Notes: generated from the letters alone by a model not told the origin. Positions 26,576-37,064 are shown, counted from the first letter of the stretch. The stretch: DNA of 64,000 nt from Sphingomonas sp. IC081 (GCF_006874585.1 NZ_CP029761.1:1499001-1563000), one strand, 5' to 3'. Made by a program: numbers and translations.

Positions 26576-26605
26576 AAAGGGCGGCGGGTAATCCCGCCGC
26601 CCTTT
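26576..26605. terminator. Bidirectional terminator between carbonic anhydrase and the TPR-like gene
   Basis: A perfect 13-bp stem (26576-26588 with 26593-26605) has a 4-base loop. It is preceded by A-rich and followed by T-rich sequence, so it can end transcription from both convergent genes. Confidence 0.9.
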
Positions 26606-26626
26606 GTTTTGGGCATATATTGCCGA

Positions 26627-27949
26627 TCAGGCGGCCGGCTTGCCCTTGGTGGCGGCATAGGCCGACCACAGCTTGGCAATCGACGAGCGCTTGTCGGTCA
26701 CCTTGGCGAGCGTGGCCTGCGCTTCGGCAACCTTGCCCTGCATGGCCTGGGCCATGCCGAGGCGCAGGTTAGCCTTGTTGGCATCGACACCCGGCTTGGT
26801 CAGTGCGGACTGGAGCAGCGCCTCGACCTTGGCATACTGTTCATAGCTCAGCAGCACGTCGGCCGCGCCCATGATCTGGGCTGCGGTCGCGCCGGGCTTC
26901 TGGGCATCGCGTTCGGTCGCGGCGAGCGAGGCCTTGTCGCCAGCGACGCGCGAGGCGGCATTGGCGCGATCGGCGCCGACTTCTGCCTGGGTCAGCTGGC
27001 CCTTCGCGAGGCCCTGATCCATGACCTTGAGTGCTTCACCCGGATAGGCGCGCGGATCGGCGTTTTCCAGGTACTCATAGTAGTCGCGCTTGTCCTTCAT
27101 GCCGCCGGTGATGAACATCAGGCGCATGAGGTCGAGGTTGTCCGACTTCTCGAACGACCCCAGCTGGCGCACGATCGAAGCCGAGATGTTCCAGGTGTCG
27201 TTGCGCGGATAGTACTGCGCAAGCATCGCCGCGTAGTCTGCCGAGGCGTCGAGCTGCTTGGCGGTATAAGCCGCCTGAAGCACGTTGCGGATCGACGTTT
27301 CGCTCGGCGCCACGCCCTTGGCCTTGGCGCCGTCGACTTCGGCCTTGGCCATGTCCATGGCCGCCTGCGGGTTTCCGCCGCGCTTGTAGGATTCCGACAG
27401 GATCAGGTCGAGCTGGTTCTGGGGATCCTGATAACCGGCATCCTTTGCCTGCTTCACGTATGTCGCAGCGGTCGCATAGTCCTTCAGGTTGAAGGCGTTG
27501 ACGCCGGCATCGAAATAGGTCGCGGGAAGCGAGGCGGCGGGAACCTTGCCGCTCTCGATCATCAGCAGGACACCCTTCTGCTTGAATGCGAGGTCCTGCG
27601 AAAGCACGCCATAAGTGCGGGCGAACTGGCCCATCGCCATCTTGTCGTCAGGCGTGGTGGCCGAAGGCAGGGCCGCCTCGATGGCCGCCTTGCCGTCGCC
27701 GCCAAGCGCGGTGTCGATGCTGGCCTTGGCCGCCGGGAAGGCATCCGCGCCAGCGCCCTGCGGAATCGCGGCGGTCGCGGCGTTGATCGCCTTTTCGATC
27801 GGACCGGCAGCCTTGATGAAGCCTTCCGAGTACTTGCTTTCGGATTTCTTGGCTTCCTTTGCCGAAGCAACCGGCGCCATCGCCACGGCCATGCCGCCAC
27901 CCAGGGCCACGGCAAGGGCAACACGGGAAATCAGGAACTTGCGAGCCAT
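26627..27949 (-). CDS. Secreted TPR-like repeat protein of unknown function
   Basis: 440 aa. The ATG at 27947-27949 is chosen because GAGGAG lies nine bases upstream; a TTG further up abuts that site. A signal peptide covers about residues 1-30 and ends near APVASA. The mature part is almost all helical, rich in Ala and Lys, with repeated helix pairs such as NAFNLKDYATAATYVKQAKDAG and ANLRLGMAQAMQGKVAEAQATL that look like degenerate tetratricopeptide units. It probably scaffolds proteins in the periplasm; the partner is unknown. It is divergent from gyrA with 317 bp between. Confidence 0.75.
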   Translation of the reverse strand: MARKFLISRVALAVALGGGMAVAMAPVASAKEAKKSESKYSEGFIKAAGPIEKAINAATAAIPQGAGADAFPAAKASIDTALGGDGKAAIEAALPSATTPDDKMAMGQFARTYGVLSQDLAFKQKGVLLMIESGKVPAASLPATYFDAGVNAFNLKDYATAATYVKQAKDAGYQDPQNQLDLILSESYKRGGNPQAAMDMAKAEVDGAKAKGVAPSETSIRNVLQAAYTAKQLDASADYAAMLAQYYPRNDTWNISASIVRQLGSFEKSDNLDLMRLMFITGGMKDKRDYYEYLENADPRAYPGEALKVMDQGLAKGQLTQAEVGADRANAASRVAGDKASLAATERDAQKPGATAAQIMGAADVLLSYEQYAKVEALLQSALTKPGVDANKANLRLGMAQAMQGKVAEAQATLAKVTDKRSSIAKLWSAYAATKGKPAA

Positions 27950-28266
27950 CAAGGCCAACTCCTCAAAAAGACATGTACGGTCGCGCCGCGAACCACGGCA
28001 CTATAAATTCGCCGGGCCGGTTTGACGGCGAAATCGCCGCTTGGCAACCTTGCCGCCCGATTAGACGCGCCCCACTGAACGCTGATTGAATGCAATTCGT
28101 CGCAAGTTCGCAGGGCTTCGCCGCAGCCCTTTGGCAACGCCTTGCCATAAGTGTGGAAAAAGCAATGCCCACCCCGGTCCCCGCACGCGTTCCGGTGGCT
28201 TTCATCCGCCGCATGCCCTAGGGCCGAATATCAACCCTTGTCCCGCAGCAACGAACGATCCAGCGC
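27950..28266. other. Divergent promoter region between the TPR-like gene and gyrA
   Basis: 317 bp with no gene. It must hold promoters for both directions. GAGGAG near 27959-27964 (minus strand) is the ribosome site of the TPR-like gene. No convincing ribosome site precedes the gyrA GTG, and no clear operator palindrome was noticed. Confidence 0.5.
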
Positions 28267-31029
28267 GTGAGCGACGACACCGACATTCCCGAGCAGAACG
28301 GTTCCGGACACACCGGCCCCGAAGGCGAATACACACGCATCGACATCGTCGATGAGATGAAGACGAGCTATCTCGATTACGCGATGAGCGTGATCGTGAG
28401 CCGCGCGCTTCCCGACGTGCGCGACGGCCTCAAGCCCGTCCATCGCCGCATTCTCTATAGCTGCCACGAAGCGGGCTACGTTGCGGGCCGACCGTACCGC
28501 AAGTCGAGCCGCATCGTCGGTGACGTCATGGGTAAATATCACCCGCATGGCGACAGCGCGATCTACGACGCGCTTGCCCGCATGACGCAGCCCTGGTCGA
28601 TGCGACTGCCGCTGATCGACGGTCAGGGCAACTTCGGCTCGATGGACCCCGATCCGCCGGCCGCAATGCGTTACACCGAAGCGCGCCTCGACAAGGTGTC
28701 GAACGAGCTTCTGGCCGACATCGAGAAGGCCACGGTCGACTTCGCCGACAACTACGACGGTTCCGAAAGCGAGCCGACCGTACTGCCGGCGCGCTTCCCG
28801 AACCTGCTCGTAAATGGCGCCGGCGGCATCGCCGTCGGCATGGCCACGAACATTCCGCCGCACAACCTCGGCGAAGTGATCGACGGCTGCCTTGCCATGA
28901 TCGACAATCCGGCGGTCACCATCGAGGAACTGATCCAGATCATTCCGGGGCCGGACTTCCCGACCGCTCCGCTGATCCTCGGCCAGGGCGGCGCCCGCAA
29001 CGCGTACCTGACCGGGCGCGGCTCGATCATCATGCGCTGCCGCCACGAGATCGAGGAGGGCCGCGGCGACCGTCGCTCGATCGTGCTCACCTCGATCCCC
29101 TACCAGGTCGGCAAGGCCGGTCTGGTCGAGAAGATCGCCGAAGCCGCCAAGGACAAGCGCATCGAAGGCATCGCGGACATCCGCGACGAATCGAACCGCG
29201 AAGGCATGCGCGTGGTCATCGACCTCAAGCGCGATGCAACGCCGGAAGTCGTGCTCAACCAGGTCTGGCGCAACACTCCGGCACAGTCGAACTTCGCGGC
29301 CAACATGCTGGCCATCAAGAACGGCCGCCCCGAAGTCTTCAACCTGCGCGATATCCTCGCCTCGTTCATCCAGTTCCGCGAAGAAGTCATCACCCGCCGC
29401 ACCAAGTTCGAACTGAACAAGGCGCGCGACCGGGCGCACATCTTGCTCGGTCTGGTCGTCGCGGTTTCGAACCTCGACGAAGTGGTGAAGATCATCCGCG
29501 GCGCGCCGAACCCGGCGGAAGCCCGCGCCCGCCTGCTGGCGCGCGAGTGGCCGATCGGCGATATCGCGCCCTACATCCGCCTGGTCGAAGCCATCGAGCC
29601 CAATGCCGAGGAAACCGGCGGCGTCTATCGCCTGTCCGAGATCCAGGTGAAGGCCATCCTCGACCTGCGTCTGCACCGCCTGACGGCACTCGGCCGGGAC
29701 GAGATCGGCGACGAACTCAAGGAACTCGCCGCCGCGATCGAGGAATATCTCTCGATCCTCTCCGACCGCGTGAAGCTTTACGGCGTCATGCGCGGCGAAC
29801 TGGTGGCCGTCCGTGACCTCTATGCCACCCCGCGCGTTTCCGAGATGACTGGCGCCGCCGAAGGCATCGAGGACGAGGACCTGATCGAGCGCGAGGACAT
29901 GGTCGTTACGGTGACCATGGACGGCTACATCAAGCGCACGCCGCTCTCGACCTTCCGGGCCCAGAACCGTGGCGGCAAGGGCCGCGCCGGCATGGCGACG
30001 AAGGACGAGGACGTGGTGACGACCATGTTTGTCACCTCGACCCACAACCCCGTGCTGTTCTTCTCGACCGCCGGCAAGGTCTACCGCCTCAAGGTCTACA
30101 AGCTGCCCGAAGGCGGCCCGACCACGCGCGGCCGCCCGATCGTCAACCTCCTGCCCGCGCTGGACAAGGACGAGACGATCCAGACCGTACTCGCCCTGCC
30201 CGAGGACGAGAAGGAATGGAGCAAGCTCTCGGTCGTCTTCGCGACGGCCAAGGGCAACGTGCGCCGCAACGCGATGGACGCCTTCGCGAACATCCCGTCG
30301 AACGGCAAGTTCGCGATGAAGTTCGACGAGGACAGCGACGATCGCCTGATCGGCGTCGCGCTGCTCAGCCATCAGGACGACGTGCTGCTGGCAAGCCGCC
30401 AGGGCAAGGCAATCCGCTTTGCCGGCGATCTTGTACGCGAATTTGCAAGCCGCACCTCGACCGGGGTCAAGGCAATGACGCTGAAGGACGACGACGAGGT
30501 CATCTCGCTCTCGATCCTCCACCGCGTCGGCGTGAAGGACCAGGACGAGCGCGAGGCCTACCTGCGCTTTGCCCCGTGGAAGGGCGAAAAGGAGGGCGAA
30601 CCCTCGCTCGAAGCCGACCGTTACACCTACCTGGCCGAGATGGAGCAGTTCATCCTCACGGTCTGCGCCAACGGCTATGGCAAGCTGTCCTCGGCCTACG
30701 AGTATCGCCGCACCGGTCGTGGCGGCCAGGGCATCACCAACATCGACAACATCGCCCGTAACGGCCCTGTCGTCGCAAGCTTCCCAGCCACGCGTGCGGA
30801 CCAGCTCATGCTGGTGACCGATCAGGCCAAGCTGATCCGCCTGCCGCTCGATTCGCTGCGCGTGATCGGCCGCGGTTCGGCGGGCGTACGCCTGTTCAAC
30901 GTCTCTGGCGGCGAACACGTGGTGAGCGCCGTGCGCCTCGATGAAGCCGAAGCGGAAGACGTGGCCGAAGGCGAAGCCATCGACACCCCGGCAACCGAAG
31001 CACCCGAAACGCCGGAATCCGAAGCGTGA
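28267..31029 (+). CDS. gyrA: DNA gyrase subunit A
   Basis: 920 aa, somewhat longer than E. coli GyrA (875). With GyrB it introduces negative supercoils. The catalytic Tyr lies in [10 protein letters not shown]. The quinolone-determining segment reads GDSAIYD, keeping the Ser and Asp that are mutated in resistant strains, so a sensitive target is expected. The C-terminal beta-pinwheel domain with [11 protein letters not shown] (GyrA box type) is present, and the protein ends in an acidic tail rich in Glu. The GTG start lacks a clear ribosome site. The 3' end overlaps the DUF952 gene by GTGA. Confidence 0.98.
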   Translation: MSDDTDIPEQNGSGHTGPEGEYTRIDIVDEMKTSYLDYAMSVIVSRALPDVRDGLKPVHRRILYSCHEAGYVAGRPYRKSSRIVGDVMGKYHPHGDSAIYDALARMTQPWSMRLPLIDGQGNFGSMDPDPPAAMRYTEARLDKVSNELLADIEKATVDFADNYDGSESEPTVLPARFPNLLVNGAGGIAVGMATNIPPHNLGEVIDGCLAMIDNPAVTIEELIQIIPGPDFPTAPLILGQGGARNAYLTGRGSIIMRCRHEIEEGRGDRRSIVLTSIPYQVGKAGLVEKIAEAAKDKRIEGIADIRDESNREGMRVVIDLKRDATPEVVLNQVWRNTPAQSNFAANMLAIKNGRPEVFNLRDILASFIQFREEVITRRTKFELNKARDRAHILLGLVVAVSNLDEVVKIIRGAPNPAEARARLLAREWPIGDIAPYIRLVEAIEPNAEETGGVYRLSEIQVKAILDLRLHRLTALGRDEIGDELKELAAAIEEYLSILSDRVKLYGVMRGELVAVRDLYATPRVSEMTGAAEGIEDEDLIEREDMVVTVTMDGYIKRTPLSTFRAQNRGGKGRAGMATKDEDVVTTMFVTSTHNPVLFFSTAGKVYRLKVYKLPEGGPTTRGRPIVNLLPALDKDETIQTVLALPEDEKEWSKLSVVFATAKGNVRRNAMDAFANIPSNGKFAMKFDEDSDDRLIGVALLSHQDDVLLASRQGKAIRFAGDLVREFASRTSTGVKAMTLKDDDEVISLSILHRVGVKDQDEREAYLRFAPWKGEKEGEPSLEADRYTYLAEMEQFILTVCANGYGKLSSAYEYRRTGRGGQGITNIDNIARNGPVVASFPATRADQLMLVTDQAKLIRLPLDSLRVIGRGSAGVRLFNVSGGEHVVSAVRLDEAEAEDVAEGEAIDTPATEAPETPESEA

Positions 31030-31367
31030 GCGATACCGTTGCCTACAAGATCCTGACCGGCGAGCAGTTCCAGCAACTGCTCGCCGACAAGGTGTTCACC
31101 GGCGCACCGATCGACAAGGCGGATGGCTACATCCACATGTCGACCGCAGCGCAGGCCCAGGAAACGCTCGAAAAGCACTTCGCTGGGCAGGACGGCCTTG
31201 TTCTCGCCGCCGTTGATCTGTCGGTGCTGGGCGATGCGGTGAAATGGGAAGTATCGCGCGGCGGCGCGCTGTTTCCGCATATCTACGCCGATCTACCGCT
31301 CTCCGCGGTAATCGCGCACGGCCCGGTCGCCTACGACGCCGACAGCAAGCTGACCTTTCCTGCGTAA
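31026..31367 (+). CDS. DUF952 family protein
   Basis: 113 aa, GTG start overlapping the gyrA stop, so translation is coupled. It has the DUF952 pattern: an N-terminal [26 protein letters not shown] with conserved His and Ser, and [13 protein letters not shown] near the end. The fold resembles ADP-ribosyl or RNA 2'-phosphotransferase-like proteins in structural surveys, but no reaction is established. It is cytoplasmic and follows gyrA in this order in related bacteria as far as I recall. Confidence 0.85.
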   Translation: MSDTVAYKILTGEQFQQLLADKVFTGAPIDKADGYIHMSTAAQAQETLEKHFAGQDGLVLAAVDLSVLGDAVKWEVSRGGALFPHIYADLPLSAVIAHGPVAYDADSKLTFPA

Positions 31368-31421
31368 GCGGGGCGCGCTCACCCTTTCCCATCCCGTCGC
31401 AAAGGTCTAGGCGCAGGCGCC

Positions 31422-32768
31422 ATGACATACGACGTTCACATCATCGGCGGCGGCCTTGCCGGCAGCGAAGCCGCCTGGCAGCTGGCCCGCCGCGGCTTCA
31501 AGGTCCGCCTCTCCGAAATGCGCGGCACGGGTGAGAGAAGCCCCGCGCATCAAGGCGATGGCCTGGCCGAGCTGGTCTGCTCCAACTCGTTCCGCTCGGA
31601 CGATCACGAAAAGAACGCCGTCGGCTTGCTCCACGAGGAAATGCGCCGCTGCGATTCGCTGATCATGTCGGCGGCGGGCAAGGCGCAGGTTCCCGCAGGA
31701 TCGGCGCTCGCCGTCGACCGCGACGTGTTCTCGGCGGAAGTCGAAGCGCGCCTTGCCGCCCTGCCCAACCTCGACATCGTGCGCGAACGGATCGACGTTC
31801 TGCCCGAAGCCGGCACCACCATTGTCGCCACCGGACCGCTCACCGCCGAAGCGCTGGCCCACAGCATCGGCGCGGCGACCGGCGCGGACAGCCTGGCGTT
31901 CTTTGATGCCATCGCCCCCATCGTCTACCGCGACACCATCGACATGGACGTGTGCTGGATGGCCTCGCGCTGGGACAAGGGCGAGACCAAGGACTACATC
32001 AACTGCCCGATGGACAAGGACCAGTACCTGGCTTTCCATCAGGCCCTGCTCGACGGCGAAAAGACCGCCTTCAAGGAATGGGAAGCCAACACGCCCTATT
32101 TCGACGGCTGCATGCCGATCGAGGTCATGGCCGAACGCGGCGTCGAGACCCTGCGATTCGGCCCGATGAAGCCGGTCGGACTCGACAATCCGCACTGGGC
32201 GACCGAAGAGCACCCCAAGGGCCGCTGGGCCTATGCGGTTGTCCAGCTTCGGCAGGACAACAAGCTGGGCACGCTGTGGAACATGGTCGGCTTCCAGACC
32301 AAGCTCAAGCACGCCGAGCAGGTGCGCCTGTTCCGCACCATTCCGGGGCTTGAAAATGCGGAATTCGCGCGCCTCGGCGGTTTGCACCGCAACACTTTCC
32401 TGAATTCCCCGGTACTGCTGGATCGCCAGCTTCGCCTGAAAAGCGCGCCGCACGTCCGCTTTGCCGGGCAGATCACCGGCTGCGAGGGCTACGTCGAAAG
32501 CGCCGCCGTCGGCATGATGGCGGGACTGATGACGGCAACCGAACTCGCGGGCCGCGAATGGCAGGCGCCCCCACGCACGACCGCACTCGGCGCCCTGCTC
32601 TCGCACATCACCGGTGACGCCGAGGCGGACAGCTATCAGCCGATGAACGTCAACTTCGGCCTGTTTCCGCCGCTTCACGAGGTGAAAAAGAAGCAGCGCA
32701 AGGAAGCCTATACCGAGCGCGCCAAGGAAGACATCGCCCCCTGGCTGGCTAACCTTTCGCCCGCCTGA
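31422..32768 (+). CDS. trmFO: Folate/FAD-dependent tRNA (uracil-54-C5) methyltransferase TrmFO
   Basis: 448 aa. It makes m5U54 in the tRNA T-loop using methylene-tetrahydrofolate as carbon donor, unlike SAM-dependent TrmA. The FAD-binding [15 protein letters not shown] is at the N-terminus, and the catalytic cysteines are placed as in the family: [10 protein letters not shown] and [14 protein letters not shown]. The C-terminal [16 protein letters not shown] contacts FAD. The ATG at 31422 begins the FAD motif. Its 3' end is one base from the convergent EF-hand gene. Confidence 0.96.
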   Translation: MTYDVHIIGGGLAGSEAAWQLARRGFKVRLSEMRGTGERSPAHQGDGLAELVCSNSFRSDDHEKNAVGLLHEEMRRCDSLIMSAAGKAQVPAGSALAVDRDVFSAEVEARLAALPNLDIVRERIDVLPEAGTTIVATGPLTAEALAHSIGAATGADSLAFFDAIAPIVYRDTIDMDVCWMASRWDKGETKDYINCPMDKDQYLAFHQALLDGEKTAFKEWEANTPYFDGCMPIEVMAERGVETLRFGPMKPVGLDNPHWATEEHPKGRWAYAVVQLRQDNKLGTLWNMVGFQTKLKHAEQVRLFRTIPGLENAEFARLGGLHRNTFLNSPVLLDRQLRLKSAPHVRFAGQITGCEGYVESAAVGMMAGLMTATELAGREWQAPPRTTALGALLSHITGDAEADSYQPMNVNFGLFPPLHEVKKKQRKEAYTERAKEDIAPWLANLSPA

Positions 32769-32769
32769 G

Positions 32770-33234
32770 CTATTTGCAGGAGCACTTGGGCTTCGGCTTC
32801 GCCGGTGGCGGAGCCGTTGACCGAAACTCCTCGGGCGTCAGGATCTGGTCGTGGTCGCCGTCGGCATGTTCAAACTTGTCGACCGTCGCCACGGCCCATT
32901 CCTCGAAAGTCAGCAGATTGTTGCCGTCCTTGTCGAGCTTGCGAAATGCGGCTGTGCGCGTCGAGAGCATCTCCTCGCGCGTGATCCTGCCGTCACGATT
33001 GAAGTCATAACGCGAGAAACGCCGCTGTTCGCGCGTCAGCGGCGTTGCCTCGGGCAATTCGGGGCCGGCGAGGTCTTCAAGATCGGCGCTAGGTATTTCG
33101 GTGGGCTGCGGCTGCGCCTGCATCACCGCCGGCGGCGGAGCGGCCTTCTCCACTTCCGCCCGGCCCTGCCACCAGAACAGGCCCAGCGACAGCAGTACAA
33201 GCACTGTCACGCCGCCGAGGATGAAGCGCTGCAT
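32770..33234 (-). CDS. Membrane-anchored EF-hand calcium-binding protein
   Basis: 154 aa. The ATG at 33232-33234 follows GGGAG at proper distance. An N-terminal hydrophobic segment (about 3-22) anchors or exports the protein. After a Pro/Ala-rich stretch come EF-hand loops: DFNRDGRITREE, DKDGNNLLTFEE and DGDHDQILTPEE, with Asp at positions 1, 3 and 5 and a Glu at 12, so at least the first two should bind calcium. The tail PPPAKPKPKCSCK is basic and contains two cysteines. A periplasmic calcium-sensing role is likely; the partner is unknown. Confidence 0.85.
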   Translation of the reverse strand: MQRFILGGVTVLVLLSLGLFWWQGRAEVEKAAPPPAVMQAQPQPTEIPSADLEDLAGPELPEATPLTREQRRFSRYDFNRDGRITREEMLSTRTAAFRKLDKDGNNLLTFEEWAVATVDKFEHADGDHDQILTPEEFRSTAPPPAKPKPKCSCK

Positions 33235-33317
33235 CGCCAAACTCCCTGAAGTCGCGCGCGGGTTATCCGCCCACCACGGCATTCCAGGGAAATTACATAA
33301 CTGTTATCACGGGCAAT

Positions 33318-33998
33318 TCAGCGCCCGAGCAGGCCGATCCTCATGGCCTTCAGTACGGTTTTAGCGGAGCCCTGCCCACCATTGGCCATGTTCTCGCTGG
33401 CCAATCCTTCCAGCACGGCGAGAGGACGCAGCATCCGCGAAACCCGCGCCAACCGTCCCTTCTCGGCTTGAGCCAAACGGCGCACCACCACGCTTTCGCC
33501 TGGATGGTTCAGTTTGGTGGCAAGATCGGCCAGGGCCCAGCGCCGCCCGAGTGCGCGCGCAACCCCTGCCTCACCCTCCCGACCGAGCGCCTCGGCCAGC
33601 CCGCCAAAAGCAGCGGTACGGCCATCCACCATCTCTTCCAGAGCCGAGGGCGCCAAGGGGGCTTCTCCCGTCAGCGCTTCCCAGCCATCGACCAGGCCGA
33701 CAAGAGCACGGTGCTTGCCGTTCCAGCTTCGCAAGACGGCCAGCAAGGGTTCGCCCTCAGGCCATTCGGCCGCATCGCGGTCCAGCGTCTCGCGCCACCA
33801 CGCCAGGCGGATCTGCGCCATCATCGGCTCGCGCGAATGGCGCAGCAAACCGGCGAGACGCTGGTCGAGCGCCAGCAATGCCAGTGTCGGCAACTTCGCG
33901 CGCGCGGGCGCATAAGCGAGCGCCAGTTGCATGGTCTGCGGCAAAGCAGGCAGCAGCAGGTCTTCGGGGCGACTTGAAGGGGCAGATGGCTCGAACAC
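33318..33998 (-). CDS. Degenerate squalene/phytoene synthase-like protein
   Basis: 226 aa, GTG start. The MMAQIRLAWWRETLD segment matches the conserved helix of the squalene/phytoene synthase superfamily, and LGRRWALADL resembles the second conserved region. The aspartate-rich motifs that bind diphosphates are not visible in either region, so condensation activity is doubtful. The mitochondrial NDUFAF6 protein is a similar inactive relative that assists complex I assembly. Whether this protein has an assembly role is inference. The neighbours pdhAB give no direct clue. Confidence 0.65.
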   Translation of the reverse strand: MFEPSAPSSRPEDLLLPALPQTMQLALAYAPARAKLPTLALLALDQRLAGLLRHSREPMMAQIRLAWWRETLDRDAAEWPEGEPLLAVLRSWNGKHRALVGLVDGWEALTGEAPLAPSALEEMVDGRTAAFGGLAEALGREGEAGVARALGRRWALADLATKLNHPGESVVVRRLAQAEKGRLARVSRMLRPLAVLEGLASENMANGGQGSAKTVLKAMRIGLLGR

Positions 33999-34047
33999 CG
34001 AGCCTCTCTAACCGGCACGGCCCCTCGCGCAAGTGCGTAACGCAAAA

Positions 34048-34075
34048 CGGCGGCGAAGCCAGTGCTTCGCCGCCG
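34048..34075 (-). terminator. Rho-independent terminator of pdhAB
   Basis: A perfect 12-bp stem (34048-34059 with 34064-34075) with loop CAGT is followed on the minus strand by TTTT, 27 bp after the pdhB stop. Confidence 0.88.
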
Positions 34076-34101
34076 CTTCAGACGCCTACCAGACGGCAGG
34101 A

Positions 34102-35457
34102 TCAGCGATAGCAGACCTTGCGGACCGCTTCGACGATGCGCGGCGTGTCGATCAGCGCGAGCTTCTCGAGATTGGCCGCATAAGGCAGTGGCACGTCTTC
34201 GTTGCAGACGCGGACAACCGGGGCATCGAGGTCGTCGAAGCCGTCTTCCATGCAGATCGCGATGATTTCCGAAGCGATCGAGCAGACCGGGAAGCCTTCC
34301 TCCGCAACGACCATGCGGTTCGTCTTGGCGAGGCTGGCCAGCACGGTTTCCTTGTCGAGTGGACGCAGGGTGCGAAGGTCGATGACTTCGGCATCGATGC
34401 CTTCACCGGCCAGCTGCTCGGCGGCTTCGAGCGCAAGGCCGACGCCGATCGAGTAGGACACGATGGTCACGTCCTTGCCTTCGCGCATGATGCGCGCCTT
34501 GCCGATCGGCAGGACGTGATCGTCGAGTTCGGGCAGTTCGAAGGTGCGGCCATAGACCAGCTCGTTCTCAAGGAACACGACCGGATCCTCGCTGCGGATC
34601 GCCGCCTTGAGCAGGCCCTTGGCGTCCGACGCGTCATAAGGCGCGATGACAACCAGACCCGGCACGTTGGCGTACCAGGGACCGTAGTTCTGCGAGTGCT
34701 GCGCGCCGACGCGGGCGGCAGCGCCGTTGGGACCACGGAAAACGACCGGGCAGCGCATCTGGCCGCCCGACATGTAGTTGGTCTTGGCGGCCGAGTTGAT
34801 GATGTGGTCAATCGCCTGCATGGCGAAGTTGAACGTCATGAACTCGATGACCGGGCGCAGACCGCCCATCGCGGCGCCGGTGCCGATACCGGCAAAGCCG
34901 TACTCGGTGATCGGGGTATCGATCACGCGGCGCGGACCGAATTCCTCGAGCAGGCCCTGGGTCACCTTGTAGGCGCCCTGGTACTCGGCCACTTCCTCGC
35001 CCATCACGAAGACGCGGTCGTCGCGACGCATTTCCTCGGCCATCGCGTCGCGCAGGGCTTCACGAACGGTCGAGGTCTTCATGTTGGTGCCGAAGGGAAC
35101 TTCGGGGTCCTTCTTCGCAACCGGAGCAGGGGCTTCGGGGCGAGCCGCAGCCGCGCCAGCAGCAGGGGCAGCCTCGGCCTTCGGCGCCGCGGCCGAAACG
35201 GTCGAAGCATCTTCGCCTTCACCCGCAAGCACGGCGATCACGGTGCCGACCTTCACGCCCTCGGTGCCTTCGGCCACGAGCAGCTTGCCGACGGTGCCTT
35301 CGTCGACGGCTTCGAATTCCATCGTCGCCTTGTCGGTCTCGATTTCGGCGATGATGTCACCCGAGGTGACTTCGTCGCCTTCCTTTACCAGCCAGCGGGC
35401 AAGCTTGCCCTCTTCCATCGTCGGAGAGAGCGCCGGCATCTTCAGTTCGATCGCCAT
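34102..35457 (-). CDS. pdhB: Pyruvate dehydrogenase E1 beta subunit with N-terminal lipoyl domain
   Basis: 451 aa. An N-terminal lipoyl domain (about 1-80) has Lys43 in ETDKATM as the lipoylation site. An Ala/Pro-rich flexible linker (about 82-115) and the E1-beta transketolase domain follow ([25 protein letters not shown], then [15 protein letters not shown]). Together with PdhA it decarboxylates pyruvate and passes acetyl to E2. The lipoyl-E1beta fusion is common in alphaproteobacteria. The start shares a base with the pdhA stop (TGATG). LipA at 24845-25789 would supply the lipoyl sulfurs. Confidence 0.96.
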   Translation of the reverse strand: MAIELKMPALSPTMEEGKLARWLVKEGDEVTSGDIIAEIETDKATMEFEAVDEGTVGKLLVAEGTEGVKVGTVIAVLAGEGEDASTVSAAAPKAEAAPAAGAAAARPEAPAPVAKKDPEVPFGTNMKTSTVREALRDAMAEEMRRDDRVFVMGEEVAEYQGAYKVTQGLLEEFGPRRVIDTPITEYGFAGIGTGAAMGGLRPVIEFMTFNFAMQAIDHIINSAAKTNYMSGGQMRCPVVFRGPNGAAARVGAQHSQNYGPWYANVPGLVVIAPYDASDAKGLLKAAIRSEDPVVFLENELVYGRTFELPELDDHVLPIGKARIMREGKDVTIVSYSIGVGLALEAAEQLAGEGIDAEVIDLRTLRPLDKETVLASLAKTNRMVVAEEGFPVCSIASEIIAICMEDGFDDLDAPVVRVCNEDVPLPYAANLEKLALIDTPRIVEAVRKVCYR

Positions 35458-36545
35458 CAGTAGCGCTCCACCAGGACGTCAGTATAAAGTTCAGCAGCTT
35501 CGGGCTCGGGCGAATTTTCGGCGAAGTCAGCCGATTCGGCGACGGCCGCGCGCACGCGCTTGTCGATGTCCTTGAGCGCGGCTTCATCCACGCCCATGGC
35601 GATCAGTTCGTTCTTCGCATGGTCGATCGGGTCGCGCTTTTCACGCACGTCCTGAACTTCCTCGCGGCTGCGGTACTTCGCCGGATCCGACATCGAGTGG
35701 CCGCGATAGCGGTACGTGTTCAGTTCCATGAGAACCGGACCGTTGCCTGCGCGGACATATTCCAGAGCCACTTCGGCAGCCTTGCGGACTTCGAGCACGT
35801 CCATGCCGTCTACCTGCATGCCAGGGATACGGAACGCAGTGCCGCGACGATAGAAGTGGGTCTCGGCCGAGCCGCGCTTCACGGCGGTGCCCATGGCGTA
35901 GCCGTTGTTCTCGATCACGAAGATGATCGGCAGCTTCCAGAGAGCCGCCATGTTGAAGCTCTCGTAGACCTGGCCCTGGTTGGCCGCGCCGTCGCCGAAG
36001 TAGGCCATCGCGACACCGCCGTCTTCACGGTACTTGTGCGCGAAAGCGAGGCCTGCGCCGAGCGAGACCTGCGCGCCGACGATGCCGTGGCCGCCGTAGA
36101 ACTTATGCTCGACGCTGAACATGTGCATCGAACCGCCCTTGCCGCGCGAGATACCGGCAGCGCGGCCGGTCAACTCGGCCATGATCACCTTCGGATCGAT
36201 GCCGTAGGCAAGCATGTGACCGTGGTCGCGATAGCCGGTAATGACCGAATCGCGTTCACCGTCGAGCGCGGACTGCAGGCCCACGGCAACGGCTTCCTGG
36301 CCGATATAGAGGTGGCAGAAACCGCCGATCAGGCCCAGCCCATAGAGCTGGCCTGCGCGTTCCTCGAAGCGGCGGATGAGCAGCATCTGCTCATAGAAGT
36401 GAAGCAGCTCTTCCTTGCTGGGCTTGTAGCGCTTGTCGGCTTCCAGGGCTTCCTGGAGGCTGCGCAGCGCAAAGTCTTCGTCCTGTGCCGGTACTACGGC
36501 TGCTGGCTCGGCGCCGGACCCGGCGTCACTCTTAGCTTTGGGCAA
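35457..36545 (-). CDS. pdhA: Pyruvate dehydrogenase E1 alpha subunit
   Basis: 362 aa. The thiamine diphosphate motif [23 protein letters not shown] is intact, as are the phosphorylation-loop type [11 protein letters not shown] and the [12 protein letters not shown] segment. The TTG start is chosen because GGGGAG lies five bases upstream and the first residues (MPKAKSD) are a short lead before the conserved part. It forms the alpha2beta2 E1 enzyme with PdhB. The upstream region contains a TATAAG stretch that may be the -10 box. The E2 and E3 genes are not in the window. Confidence 0.96.
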   Translation of the reverse strand: MPKAKSDAGSGAEPAAVVPAQDEDFALRSLQEALEADKRYKPSKEELLHFYEQMLLIRRFEERAGQLYGLGLIGGFCHLYIGQEAVAVGLQSALDGERDSVITGYRDHGHMLAYGIDPKVIMAELTGRAAGISRGKGGSMHMFSVEHKFYGGHGIVGAQVSLGAGLAFAHKYREDGGVAMAYFGDGAANQGQVYESFNMAALWKLPIIFVIENNGYAMGTAVKRGSAETHFYRRGTAFRIPGMQVDGMDVLEVRKAAEVALEYVRAGNGPVLMELNTYRYRGHSMSDPAKYRSREEVQDVREKRDPIDHAKNELIAMGVDEAALKDIDKRVRAAVAESADFAENSPEPEAAELYTDVLVERY

Positions 36546-36663
36546 CGGGACTCCCCATCGTTGGTGCGATTGATTACCGGCCGCTTATAGGACGCCGGAC
36601 GGAAATCGGAAGCGCGATGACGGAAATTTGCCGTACCCGGCACAAAAATTATGGCGAATGGAA

Positions 36664-36680
36664 ATGTTGCATCGCAACAT
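36664..36680. promoter_or_regulatory. Inverted repeat upstream of pdhA
   Basis: ATGTTGC-ATC-GCAACAT has 7-bp perfect arms. It lies 119 bp upstream of pdhA and 45 bp after the divisome gene's stop. It has no T-run, so an operator is more likely than a terminator. Confidence 0.4.
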
Positions 36681-36724
36681 GATGCGCCACGAAGCTCAGG
36701 AGCAAAGCCCTGAAAGGCGCAAAA

Positions 36725-37039
36725 TCAGCGCTTGATCAGCATGACCATTTCATCAGGGCGCGCGACATTGAGGTTCGAGCGCAGCAGTTCACCGGCAAGA
36801 TCGGGGTCAACCTTGCTGGAATCGAGCAAGGCAACGCGATTTTTCAGGCGATCGCGCTGACCTTCCAGTTCGGCCAGCTTTTCATGGCGCTGCTCAAGAA
36901 GACGCTGATTTTCGCCCCAGGCGAGCACACCACTGGGTCCGGCGATCACGAAACCACCCATGAGCAGGAGCAAGGCCAGGGCACCGCCCTGAACCAGCCG
37001 CTCTTTCGCAAGGTTGTTGTCGTGATGCATGGCCCTCAT
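36725..37039 (-). CDS. ftsB: FtsB/DivIC-type septum formation protein
   Basis: 104 aa single-pass membrane protein. A short cytoplasmic start, a membrane helix (about residues 17-36), then a periplasmic coiled coil (NQRLLEQRHEKLAELEGQRDRLKNRVALL) and a DPDLAGELLRSNLNVARPDEMV end match the FtsB/DivIC family, which forms the FtsQBL complex that activates septal wall synthesis. The start is uncertain between ATG at 37039 and ATG at 37030; neither has a good ribosome site. A palindrome with two GANTC sites lies 10-25 bp upstream. Upstream location of pdhAB is usual in alphaproteobacteria. Confidence 0.88.
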   Translation of the reverse strand: MRAMHHDNNLAKERLVQGGALALLLLMGGFVIAGPSGVLAWGENQRLLEQRHEKLAELEGQRDRLKNRVALLDSSKVDPDLAGELLRSNLNVARPDEMVMLIKR

Positions 37040-37048
37040 GCCGTGATA

Positions 37049-37064
37049 GAATCACAAGTGATTC
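37049..37064. promoter_or_regulatory. Palindrome with two GANTC (CcrM) sites upstream of ftsB
   Basis: GAATCACAAGTGATTC is a perfect inverted repeat with a 2-base centre; each arm begins with GAATC or ends with GATTC, both CcrM methylation sites. GcrA in alphaproteobacteria acts at promoters with such sites and controls division genes. The link to ftsB is inference from position. Confidence 0.55.

Noticed and set aside
28231..30918. A very long open frame antisense to gyrA (about 895 codons)
   Set aside because: GC-rich codon bias leaves the opposite frames open; the translation has no recognisable domain and gyrA itself is certain.
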